DNA from: Flavobacterium sp.
GTDB taxonomy: Bacteria > Bacteroidota > Bacteroidia > Flavobacteriales > Flavobacteriaceae
Assembly (NCBI GenBank): GCA_003497625.1
Contig: DNNO01000020.1
Span: 1 to 43,231, forward strand
Length of the DNA: 43,231 nt
Direction of reading: 5' to 3'
The position numbers and the translations under genes are program-made. Below are positions 24,283 to 32,500 of the stretch, in pieces. Numbering within the stretch: the stretch's first letter is position 1; the number at the start of each line of letters is the position of its first letter. The notes beneath the pieces are model-generated. The model was not told where the DNA came from and searched no databases. It worked only from the letters and a program-made list of their open reading frames with translations.

Positions 24283-25095
24283 TTGACTACACAACAACTT
24301 CAAGACCAAATCCAAGCTAAGAAATCTTTTCTATGTATTGGTTTGGATGTCGATTTGAATAAAATTCCCGAGCATTTACTACAAACAGAAGATCCTATTT
24401 TCGAATTCAATAAAGCGATTATCGATGCGACTCACGATTTGTGTGTTTCGTATAAACCAAACACCGCTTTTTATGAAGCTTACGGAATAAAAGGTTGGCA
24501 ATCGTTAGAAAAAACCATCAATTACATCAACGAAAAGTATCCTGAAATTTTCACCATTGCCGATGCAAAACGTGGCGATATTGGTAACACTTCGTCTATG
24601 TATGCCAGAGCCTTTTTCAACGATTTAGATTTCGATTCGGTAACTGTGGCGCCTTATATGGGAAAAGATTCGGTAGAACCGTTCTTAGCATTTGAAGACA
24701 AACACACGATTATGTTGGCTTTAACGTCTAACGAAGGCGCTTTTGATTTCCAAACGCAAAATGTAGATGGAAAAGAATTGTACAAAGTGGTTTTAGAAAC
24801 TTCAAAATCATGGAAAAACGCTCATAATTTGATGTATGTAGTTGGCGCAACTAAAGCCGAATATTTCACTGAAATCAGAAAAATTGTTCCTGATAGTTTC
24901 TTACTAGTTCCAGGTGTTGGCGCTCAAGGCGGAAGTTTAGCTGAGGTTTGTAAATACGGAATGAGCAAGAATGTAGGTTTGTTAATCAATTCTTCAAGAG
25001 GGATTATTTACGCTTCAAACGGAACTGATTTCGCTGAAAAGGCTAGGGAAGAAGCGTTGAAATTGCAACAAGAAATGAAAGAGATTTTGGGATAA
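24283..25095 (+). CDS. pyrF: Orotidine 5'-phosphate decarboxylase
   Basis: The 270-residue protein matches the long (type 2) OMP decarboxylase: [14 protein letters not shown] (16-29), the catalytic [15 protein letters not shown] region (around 96-110) with the Asp/Lys array, and the phosphate-binding PGVGAQGG near 208-215. It makes UMP, the last step of pyrimidine synthesis. The start is TTG at 24283 (decoded Met), since no in-frame ATG lies near and the N-terminus [10 protein letters not shown] is reasonable. It is first in a three-gene operon with the BtuF-like and hydrolase genes. Confidence 0.95.
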   Translation: MTTQQLQDQIQAKKSFLCIGLDVDLNKIPEHLLQTEDPIFEFNKAIIDATHDLCVSYKPNTAFYEAYGIKGWQSLEKTINYINEKYPEIFTIADAKRGDIGNTSSMYARAFFNDLDFDSVTVAPYMGKDSVEPFLAFEDKHTIMLALTSNEGAFDFQTQNVDGKELYKVVLETSKSWKNAHNLMYVVGATKAEYFTEIRKIVPDSFLLVPGVGAQGGSLAEVCKYGMSKNVGLLINSSRGIIYASNGTDFAEKAREEALKLQQEMKEILG

Positions 25096-25106
25096 ATTTT
25101 AAAATC

Positions 25107-25901
25107 ATGCAATTCACAGACCAATTAGGAACCCAACACACTTTTGCTTCAACTCCATTGCGAATTGTTTCATTAGTGCCTTCGCAAACCGAATTACTTT
25201 ACGATTTAGGTTTGGAAGATAACATCGTTGGAATCACTAAATTCTGTGTGCATCCTGTTCATTTTAAAGCAACTAAAACGATTGTTGGCGGAACAAAAAA
25301 CATCAAATTCGATAAAATAAAAGCACTTCATCCCGATATTATCATTTGTAATAAAGAGGAAAACACCAGAGAAATCGTAGAAGAATTATCTCAAATTTGT
25401 CCAGTTTGGGTAACCGATATTCTCACGATTGAAGATAATTTACAAATGATTCACGATTTTGGTCAACTTTTCAATAAACGAACTGATGCTCAAAAATGGA
25501 TAGACAAAATTAACTTTGCTTACCAAGACTTTAAGCAATTTATCAAAGTTAAACCGATTAAAAAAGCAGCGTATTTTATTTGGGCAAAACCTCATATGGT
25601 AGCGGGAAATCATACGTTTATCAATGAATTATTGAAATTAAATCATTTCGAGAATATTTACGAAGTAAAAGAAGGGCGTTATCCAGAAGTCGAATTGAAG
25701 AAAATTCGTTTAGAAGGCGATCCTGATTATGTTTTTTTATCTTCTGAACCTTTTCCGTTTACTGATGAACATGCTTTTGAAATAGGGAGATTCACGCATC
25801 ATGCAAAAACCGTTTTTGTAGATGGCGAAATGTTTTCTTGGTACGGAAGCCGATTGTTAAAAGCGTTTGATTACTTCAAAAAACTACATGCTAAAATTTA
25901 A
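25107..25901 (+). CDS. BtuF-like helical-backbone metal-receptor protein without signal peptide
   Basis: The 264-residue protein has the periplasmic-binding (BtuF/FhuD class III) fold signatures RIVSLVPSQTELLYDLGLED (19-38), VVGITKFCVHP-like text, and LHPDIIICNKEEN (71-83). Unlike true ABC-transporter binding proteins it lacks a signal peptide or lipobox, so it appears cytoplasmic. Such proteins are common beside pyrF in flavobacteria, and their ligand is not known. The gap after pyrF is 11 bases, so they are co-transcribed. Confidence 0.85.
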   Translation: MQFTDQLGTQHTFASTPLRIVSLVPSQTELLYDLGLEDNIVGITKFCVHPVHFKATKTIVGGTKNIKFDKIKALHPDIIICNKEENTREIVEELSQICPVWVTDILTIEDNLQMIHDFGQLFNKRTDAQKWIDKINFAYQDFKQFIKVKPIKKAAYFIWAKPHMVAGNHTFINELLKLNHFENIYEVKEGRYPEVELKKIRLEGDPDYVFLSSEPFPFTDEHAFEIGRFTHHAKTVFVDGEMFSWYGSRLLKAFDYFKKLHAKI

Positions 25902-25940
25902 AATTTGTTCAATCGTTAAGTTTGTTGAAAAGCAGTACAT

Positions 25941-26741
25941 TTGGGCAAAATTACAATTTTGATTTCCTACACAATTTATAAAAACGAAACGAGTACAGAA
26001 TGGGTGACTTTTGTTCATGGAGCAGGAGGAAGTTCGTCTGTTTGGTTCAAGCAAATTCGTGATTTTCAGAAGCATTTTAATGTCTTACTGTTGGATTTGC
26101 GTGGTCATGGAGATTCAAAAGAACAACTGAAATCGGCATTCAAGCAAAAATATACGTTTAAAGCTATTGCCGAAGACATTGTTGAGGTTATTGATTTTTT
26201 AAAAATTGAAAGTTCTCATTTTGTTGGAATTTCGTTAGGTTCCATCGTCATTCGTCAATTAGCAGAAATGCATCCCAATCGTGTCAAAAGCATGATTTTA
26301 GGAGGTGCCATTTTAAAAATGAATTTCCGTTCGCAAGTATTAATGCGATTAGGAAATACGTTTAAATACGTATTGCCGTATTTGGTGTTGTATAAGTTTT
26401 TTGCTTTTGTGATTATGCCGAAAAAGAACCACAAACAATCGCGTTTACTTTTTATCAACGAAGCCAAGAAATTGTATCAAAAAGAATTCATCAAATGGTT
26501 CAAACTTACCGCCGAAATTAACCCAGTGTTACGTTGGTTCCGACAAAAAGAATTGAATATCCCAACACTTTACGTTATGGGCGAAGAAGATTATATGTTT
26601 TTACCTTCGGTAAAGCAAGTCGTAGCTAACCACGTTAAAACCGCCGAACTTTTCATCATCCAAAACTGCGGACACGTTGTAAATGTAGAACAACCGGTTA
26701 TTTTTAATGAAACGGTGATTGGATATTTGAAGAAAAGGTAG
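25941..26741 (+). CDS. Alpha/beta hydrolase
   Basis: The 266-residue protein has the alpha/beta hydrolase fold landmarks: the oxyanion HGAGGSSSVW (about 25-34), LLDLRGHGDS, the nucleophile elbow GISLGS (about 96-101), MGEEDYMF carrying the acidic residue, and the catalytic His in NCGHVVNVEQP. It hydrolyses an ester or amide of unknown nature in the cytoplasm. There is no in-frame ATG near the N-terminus; TTG at 25941 or TTG at 25959 (giving MISYTIYKNE) is the start, and the latter may be preferable. It is third in the pyrF operon. Confidence 0.87.
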   Translation: MGKITILISYTIYKNETSTEWVTFVHGAGGSSSVWFKQIRDFQKHFNVLLLDLRGHGDSKEQLKSAFKQKYTFKAIAEDIVEVIDFLKIESSHFVGISLGSIVIRQLAEMHPNRVKSMILGGAILKMNFRSQVLMRLGNTFKYVLPYLVLYKFFAFVIMPKKNHKQSRLLFINEAKKLYQKEFIKWFKLTAEINPVLRWFRQKELNIPTLYVMGEEDYMFLPSVKQVVANHVKTAELFIIQNCGHVVNVEQPVIFNETVIGYLKKR

Positions 26742-26755
26742 GTTGATTATACTTT

Positions 26756-26932
26756 AAAAATGGCGAGTAGCCATAAGCAACTTTTTAGATTGGGTTTTAA
26801 CGTTCCCACGCTTGGCGTCAGTTGCGAACTTCGGAACTGATTATTTTCTGTTAAAGATAATATTTCTTGCGAAACGTGAACGTGAATTTACCACAAAATT
26901 CGCAATCTCGCCAAACTCCTGTTATAAGCAGG
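26756..26932 (-). repeat. 3' flanking element of accessory unit 2 (L element, copy 2)
   Basis: This shares with 12157-12320 the 19-base block AAATGGCGAGTAGCCATAA (here 26758-26776) plus a near-identical C-rich/T-rich continuation. It also shares the conserved end block (26892-26927) with CAAACTCCTGTTATAA. The middle has diverged. The cargo stop codon is at 26950, slightly further from the block than in copy 1. The perfect 13-base inverted repeat of copy 1 is only partly kept here. Confidence 0.75.
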
Positions 26933-26949
26933 TTTTATGATTTTCTACA

Positions 26950-27525
26950 TCATTTTGCAGTTTTAACGGTATCTGCGATTTTCATAAAACTTCCAGCGCC
27001 TGGTGCGCTACCGGCAACCATGAGTTTTACCATATCTTTAATAGCTTCTTCATTCAACTGAAAATGATTCTTTTCATGAGTTTCGAGAGCAACTACATGT
27101 GGTTTAAATACAGGAATTCCTTTTACAAATAATTGATATTGATATCCAACTTCAATAAATTCTTTTCGTTTGTTGAAAACGTAGAATCCCTGTTCGTCTT
27201 TATAATTATGTTTATATGGATAAACTTGAACATAATATTCGTTTGCAAAAGAACTTAATGTATCAGTTTTTCCCTTATTATAACTTTCTCTTTCGACTTC
27301 AATATTTTGTTGTTTTAGAGTAAAAATCTGTTCGTTTAGACTATCTAATCTTTCACTTAGTTTTTGAGCAACTTGAAATTCTACATTCGCGCTTACATTT
27401 TGTAGGTCTATAGATAATTTTTGATTGTCACTAATTAAAACATGCTTTTGATTTTTTAATATAATCATCCAAATAAAGCTTGTTATAACTATTGTCAAGC
27501 AAACAAAAATTGTAATTGTAATCAT
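26950..27525 (-). CDS. Membrane-anchored coiled-coil protein, unknown
   Basis: The 191-residue protein has one N-terminal membrane helix (about 3-22), a coiled coil (about 28-85, rich in Q, N and L with SERLDSLNEQIFTLKQQNIE), a mid domain rich in aromatics (EYYVQVYPYKHNYKDEQG) and a C-terminal GSAPGAGSF segment. No family was recognised. It is the second gene of accessory unit 2, 24 bases after the 87-residue gene. The topology suggests a sensor or scaffold anchored in the inner membrane. Confidence 0.75.
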   Translation of the reverse strand: MITITIFVCLTIVITSFIWMIILKNQKHVLISDNQKLSIDLQNVSANVEFQVAQKLSERLDSLNEQIFTLKQQNIEVERESYNKGKTDTLSSFANEYYVQVYPYKHNYKDEQGFYVFNKRKEFIEVGYQYQLFVKGIPVFKPHVVALETHEKNHFQLNEEAIKDMVKLMVAGSAPGAGSFMKIADTVKTAK

Positions 27526-27549
27526 TTTATAAGTTTTTTTTTAAAAATA

Positions 27550-27813
27550 TTAATCCTCTTCACCATTTGGAAACATCGCTTCACGTTCTCCGTCTGCATC
27601 ATAAACATCTAACTCATTTCGTAAATTTTTAATACGTTTTTGAATATTAATTAAGATATTGTTGTCAAATTCATTGTATTGAAAACTTCGAATTTCTTCA
27701 AACTGATTTTCAAGACTAAAAAATTGCTCATTATAATCTTCATTTGGATTTACTGAAATTTGGTTTTCTAACTTCTCAATTTCTGTCTGAAGTTCTTTTA
27801 ACATTTGATTCAT
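27550..27813 (-). CDS. Small acidic coiled-coil protein, unknown
   Basis: The 87-residue protein is acidic and almost wholly helical (MLKELQTEIEKLENQ at the start, then NIQKRIKNLRNELD), with no signal peptide or known motif. It is the first gene of accessory unit 2 and its start is preceded by the R leader element. Together with the membrane-anchored partner downstream it may form a two-protein system. No function can be assigned from sequence. Confidence 0.7.
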   Translation of the reverse strand: MNQMLKELQTEIEKLENQISVNPNEDYNEQFFSLENQFEEIRSFQYNEFDNNILINIQKRIKNLRNELDVYDADGEREAMFPNGEED

Positions 27814-27844
27814 ATTTTCTATTTTAAGATTTGTGTGTTGTAAA

Positions 27845-27953
27845 CTTGCCTATAACTCGTTTATATGCGAAACAAACTTTCGCATATACACCCAAATTTG
27901 GGTAGATTGGCGCAACTTAGTTGCATATTTCAAATATAAATAAATATTTACAA
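27845..27953 (-). repeat. 5' leader element of accessory unit 2 (R element, copy 2)
   Basis: This is partner of 14687-14800. It has the 23-base identical block (27931-27953), a GCAACT/AGTTGC hairpin (27912-27924), the perfect 14-base palindrome ACCCAAATTTGGGT (27890-27903), an 11-bp hairpin (27862-27872 with 27878-27888) and ATAACTCGTTT just beyond. The stems differ from copy 1 but remain paired, as if covarying. Confidence 0.78.
27931..27953 (-). promoter_or_regulatory. Putative promoter shared by both accessory units, copy 2
   Basis: On the minus strand the block ends in TATATTTG. A TTTG about 21 bases upstream of it (plus-strand CAAA at about 27961) gives good -33 spacing, better than in copy 1. 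Transcription would produce a leader of about 100 bases containing the three hairpins. Confidence 0.55.
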
Positions 27954-27964
27954 ATCCCACAAAC

Positions 27965-27992
27965 AAAAAATCCCCAATTGTTGAGGATTTCG
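27965..27992 (-). terminator. Terminator of the DUF1456 gene
   Basis: On the minus strand AAATCCTCAA pairs with TTGGGGATTT around a short loop and is followed by a T run. It lies just downstream of the DUF1456 stop codon and just outside the 5' element of accessory unit 2. Confidence 0.75.
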
Positions 27993-27993
27993 T

Positions 27994-28443
27994 TTATTTT
28001 TTAGTTTTGCCTGAGTTGAACTTAAAGCGTTCTACTGGGCTTTCGAGTTTTTGTTTTTTGTCGGAAGGTTTGCCTTGTCCAAAAGGTTTTTTAGCAGGAC
28101 CGCTTTTTGGTTTAAAAGGTTTTTTGTCACCTTCTTTTTTAAAATCGGGCTTTTTATCTTCTTTATAAAGTGGTGCTTTGTTTTTGGCTATTTCACCTAA
28201 TACTTCTTTAGGGTTTTTAGGTTCTTCTTTAGTACCCCGCAAATGAATGACTAATCCGTTTAAGAAATTACGCAACAATTGGTCGCCACATTCCATAAAA
28301 TTTGGATGGTCTTCGCTTCTAAATACGTTTGCTAATTCACCTTTTGAAACTCTAAAATTAACCAAGTTTAAAATTTCAATAATTTGGTCATCACGTAATT
28401 GCAACGCTACGCGTAACTTTTTAAAAATATCGTTGTTATTCAT
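27994..28443 (-). CDS. DUF1456 family protein with a basic disordered tail
   Basis: The 149-residue protein has a single DUF1456 domain (about 1-75; MNNNDIFKKLRVALQLRDDQ, then FRVSKGELANVFRSEDHPNF). A Lys/Pro/Gly-rich tail (about 85-149) follows, with KKPFKPK, AKKPFGQGK and similar repeats. E. coli YehS of the same family has two tandem domains and no such tail. The tail resembles RNA-binding extensions, so association with RNA or ribosomes is plausible but unproven. The promoter region diverges from the TerB-like gene. Confidence 0.83.
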   Translation of the reverse strand: MNNNDIFKKLRVALQLRDDQIIEILNLVNFRVSKGELANVFRSEDHPNFMECGDQLLRNFLNGLVIHLRGTKEEPKNPKEVLGEIAKNKAPLYKEDKKPDFKKEGDKKPFKPKSGPAKKPFGQGKPSDKKQKLESPVERFKFNSGKTKK

Positions 28444-28515
28444 TTGTATAAAATATTAGGTCAAAGATATCCATTTAAATTAAGATTTCTTATTTTTACC
28501 GCAAAGAAATAATGT

Positions 28516-28917
28516 ATGGATACGCTACAAGAAAAATTAAGTCTATTACAAGAGATGATTGCTTTTGCTTTAATCGATGGCGAATTGCACGATAGAGAGT
28601 ATGATTTTTTGGAAATGGTAGCCATGGAATTAGAAATAGAAAAGCCGGTTTTTCATAAATTATTTGAAAACAGAGCTTCTGTTTCGGTCATTAAAGATGA
28701 GTTTCATAGAATTTGTCAGTTTTACCGTTTGGCTTTATTAATGCATTGCGATGGCGTTTTGCACGAAGCTGAACAAATTAAAATCAACGAAATCGGGATT
28801 AACATGGGATTGAATCCTTATGCCATGAAACGCGTATTAAATTTAATGAAAAACTCCCCAAACCGAATGGTCGAGGGAGATGTTTTATTATCGGTTTTTA
28901 CTGAACAACATAATTAA
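28516..28917 (+). CDS. TerB-like family protein
   Basis: The 133-residue helical protein carries the TerB pattern twice: IAFALIDGELHDREYDFLEMVA (15-36) and LALLMHCDGVLHEAEQIKIN (73-92), where acidic residues after the GxLxxxE turn are a likely metal site. TerB proteins are linked to tellurite resistance and membrane stress. Similar flavobacterial proteins are sometimes mislabelled excinuclease ABC subunit B. The gene ends overlapping the convergent VOC gene stop by 4 bases. Confidence 0.75.
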   Translation: MDTLQEKLSLLQEMIAFALIDGELHDREYDFLEMVAMELEIEKPVFHKLFENRASVSVIKDEFHRICQFYRLALLMHCDGVLHEAEQIKINEIGINMGLNPYAMKRVLNLMKNSPNRMVEGDVLLSVFTEQHN

Positions 28918-29351
28918 TTTGCAGGAACTTCATCGAAATTTACCATCCAGTTTACACCAAATTTATCGGTAAACATTCCAAAATAAGCACCCCAAAATGT
29001 TTTTTCCATTGGCATAATAATGGTTCCACCTGCTGAAAGTCCGTTGAATAATCTATCGGCCTCTTCTTTATTATTGGTATTGATGGATACGGAGAAATTG
29101 TTTCCAAAAGTAACATCGCCACTAAACGAAGTACTATCACTTGCCATTAAAATGGTTTCTTTACTAATTGGTAAACTCACATGCATAATGCGATTGCCTT
29201 CTTCTTCGCTAGGCGGAGGACAATTTTCATCGGCTGGCATATCTTTAAATCTACCCATATAGGTAAATTCGCCACCAAAAACCGATTTGTAAAAATTAAA
29301 AGCTTCTTCTGTATTACCATTAAAGGTAAGATATACGTTTACTGTTGCCAT
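28914..29351 (-). CDS. VOC (glyoxalase/PhnB-like) superfamily protein
   Basis: The 145-residue protein matches the PhnB/3-demethylubiquinone methyltransferase-like VOC group: YLTFNGNTEEAFNFYKSVFG (7-26), HVSLPISKETILMASD (57-72), and FWGAYFGMFTDKFGVNWMVN (118-137). These form a two-module beta-alpha-beta fold that may bind metal. The reaction is not known. It is a single gene convergent with the TerB-like gene. Confidence 0.87.
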   Translation of the reverse strand: MATVNVYLTFNGNTEEAFNFYKSVFGGEFTYMGRFKDMPADENCPPPSEEEGNRIMHVSLPISKETILMASDSTSFSGDVTFGNNFSVSINTNNKEEADRLFNGLSAGGTIIMPMEKTFWGAYFGMFTDKFGVNWMVNFDEVPAN

Positions 29352-29452
29352 ACTTTTTGTTTTAAGATTGATAATTTAAAAGTACAAAATTTATTTTAAA
29401 ACAATTAAGCATTAAATTTATTGTCTCATAAAAATTTTCACAGTTATAATCA

Positions 29453-29487
29453 TAAAAAAAGCTCCGAAATTTCGAAGCTTTTTTTAT
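29453..29487 (-). terminator. Terminator of the large T9SS gene
   Basis: AAGCTCCGAAA (29459-29469) faces TTTCGAAGCTT (29470-29480), pairing with one wobble on the minus strand, with A and T runs on both sides. Confidence 0.82.
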
Positions 29488-29500
29488 ACTAATTGATATT

Positions 29501-32500
29501 TTAATAAATGAGTTTTGATGTTTTGGAATTACCATTAACATCTAAAACTTTTATGATTAAAGCTTGTTTAGATGCTAAAATATTTTTGATTTGTAATTCT
29601 TTAGAGGCAATATTTTTATTTTCATATAAAACGCTTCCTAAAACATTGTAAACAATAACTTCTCTAATATTTTCTGAAGCTAAAACAGTAATTCCTTCTT
29701 GGTTAGTGTAGATTTTTATTTCTGTTTCGTTCGTATTGTTATCACCAATACCAAGCGTTTCATTTTGGTATACTATCTCAAAGCGATTATCAAATGTTCC
29801 AATCTCTGAAGTAAAATTATAGGCTCCATTTGAAAGATTATGAGTAATATCAGAGAGTTTATCTTTAAGGTAAATATGCTGATTACTAAATACTCCATCA
29901 GTTGAATCGATTTCAATTTTAAAATTACCAGAATTTAAAGCTTTAAAGCCTAATGGTACAATGTCTTCAACCATAAATGGATTTGATTTTCCTTGAATTA
30001 CAAATGGTTCATCATCAATGATACTGTAAAGCATCGATTTTGAAGTGTCTAAAGGTCTACCATCTATTTGATTGTCATAATTTTGAGTAGATCCATCCAT
30101 ATAACCAATTAAAATTTGGTTATATGAAGTGTTGTCATCATTAAAATTGATCCAAAATCTGCTTTTATTCAATTCAACAATATTGCTTCTAAAGAATTGC
30201 GTGCTTGTTGCAGCATCAACACGTTGTTTGTTTTCAAAATACGCAGTGCCCGCAGAAGTTGCATTAATATAAAAACCTTGACCTGTTTGTATAGTTCCAT
30301 TAGGGATTTTGCTACTAGCAAACGCAGCTGTACCTCCTAGAGTAGTGTAAGATGCAAAATTGTTTTGTGGATAAGAACCCGAACTTGCAGGTGTTGTATT
30401 AGTCCAAAAATACAATGTACCTATATTTGGATTCTTACTTAAGAAAACATTAGCACTTATAGGAGATGCATAAGGATTTCCTAGAAGGTTATACCCTAGA
30501 CCAACACTTTGGCTGATATCTCCATTAGAAGGAACACCGGTAAATTGACCGTTATGAACTGTTGCACCTGTAAGCGTGTTGGCAGCTCTAATCATATATC
30601 CTTTTCCAGGAGTAAAATTAGTAGTTGCATTTACCGAATTATAAGCTGTTGGGGTAGTAGTTCCTGTAAAAAGGTATTCGTAAAAACGATTAGATAAGGT
30701 ATTTGGTGAGAAAGATTGCAATTGTTGACCAACAACAGGTGATGACCAAGCCGTGTAATCTAATCTAACCATTGAAGTGGAGTTTCTTTTCACAGTTATT
30801 GAACCTAGGTTTGAATCCTTGTTAATTTGTCTCAAAGCACCATTATTCTCAATAATTAAGTTTGAACCAGTATCCACAGTTAATCCTCCACCTATAATAA
30901 GTGTATGACCACTATTAAATGTTACTTGCGCATTATTTGAAATATTTACAGTACAAGCTGATAAATTGCCAGTAGAATTATAATTTCCTGTAAAATTTGC
31001 TTCAACACCTGCTGTAGGCACACCACTTGACCAAGAACTTCCATTCCAAGTAGTCGAATTTCCATTGCATAATGTTAAGGTTAGCTCATACATACCATTA
31101 CCATGTGTTCCGATAAGTAGTTTGTAATCAGCTGGTCTGTAAACTAATGAACTAACTAATGCAAATCCAATTTCATTTGGAGCTTCTCTGGTCCAATCAG
31201 TAGTCAGAGGATCTGTTGTACTGAATAAACCTCTAGTTGTACCTACGTAATAGATGGTTTGACCTCCAACTTCTGCAATTGCAGCAGATCGAACAGATAA
31301 ACTTGAAATATTTCTTTCTACTAATGTCCATGTAGGAGTAGCTGCAGTTGCATTAGTCGTTAAGAAAATACTTTGGGTTCCATAGTTTGAATAAGTAGCC
31401 AATACAATATTTCTATTTGTAGGATGAATTGCCAATCCAGTTACGATAGATGGAAAACTCAACGTAGCTCCAGGAGGTGTTATGTCAACAGCAGCACTAA
31501 AACTAGCTGCGTTTTGTGGGTCATTTAATCTGTAAATATGTCCTTCATCTCCACCTAATAAAAGATAGCTAGTAGCTGAATTGTAAGCACCCCAAGTGGT
31601 TGAAAATTTTTGAAAATAATCCGCATCACCTTGTAATGCAGTTGTTCCCAAATTGGTCCAAGTTCCTGCAGTAACACCTGAAGAATTTGTAGTTCTCCAT
31701 AATGTATTTTGACCTGCATAATACAGTGCATTATTATTACTTTGATCTAAATGAAAATAAGTAACAAATTCACTAACAGAACCTGTAGGTGTAATTGTAG
31801 CTCCAGTAGGACAATCACGATAAATTCTTCCTCCTTGAGATCCCATGAAAAATGGAATACAAGCATTATCTCTAGAAATAGCTGCTGCCACACCATCACC
31901 GCTAAAAACAGAACTCATGTTTGTTAAATTAGCTTCGCCAAAGCTTGTACCCCCGGAGGTAGTTCCATTATCTTGAGCACCACCAATTACCCCATCAGAA
32001 CCACTTAATGGGTCAATGTTGACATGATAATATTGATAGGTTTGATAATTATTATTTAGATTCGTCCAACCCACAGTTGCAGCATTCAAATCAATAGTTT
32101 TATGAATACCACCGTCTGTTCCTGAGAAAAGTACGTTAGGGCTGAATGGATTAAATTCTAGAGCGTGCACATCTGGGTGATGGTTTGTTCCGCCTCCATT
32201 GTTCCATAAAGCATAGGTTGAAGGACCATCATATCCTCCAATTCTAACAAAAGCATCGGTATTAATATTGTTTATTTTGTAAGCATTAGTACCGCCGATT
32301 ACAACAAAATTTGCATTATCAGGTTTTACAGAAACTACTAAATCATAAGCTCCTTGTGAATCAAATGGGTCATTTCCTGCACTTCCTCCTGCCTCATCTG
32401 GAATTTTAGAAGAAAAGTTCGTCCAAGTAGTGGTTCCTTGATCCCAACGCCATAAGTCTGAGTCGCCAGGCGAAGGAGTAGATGCATCTGAAAGATAAAG

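Noticed and set aside
28516-28917. Calling this gene excinuclease ABC subunit B
   Set aside because: The 133-residue helical TerB-like protein has no UvrB motifs; the true uvrB is at 35599-37587.
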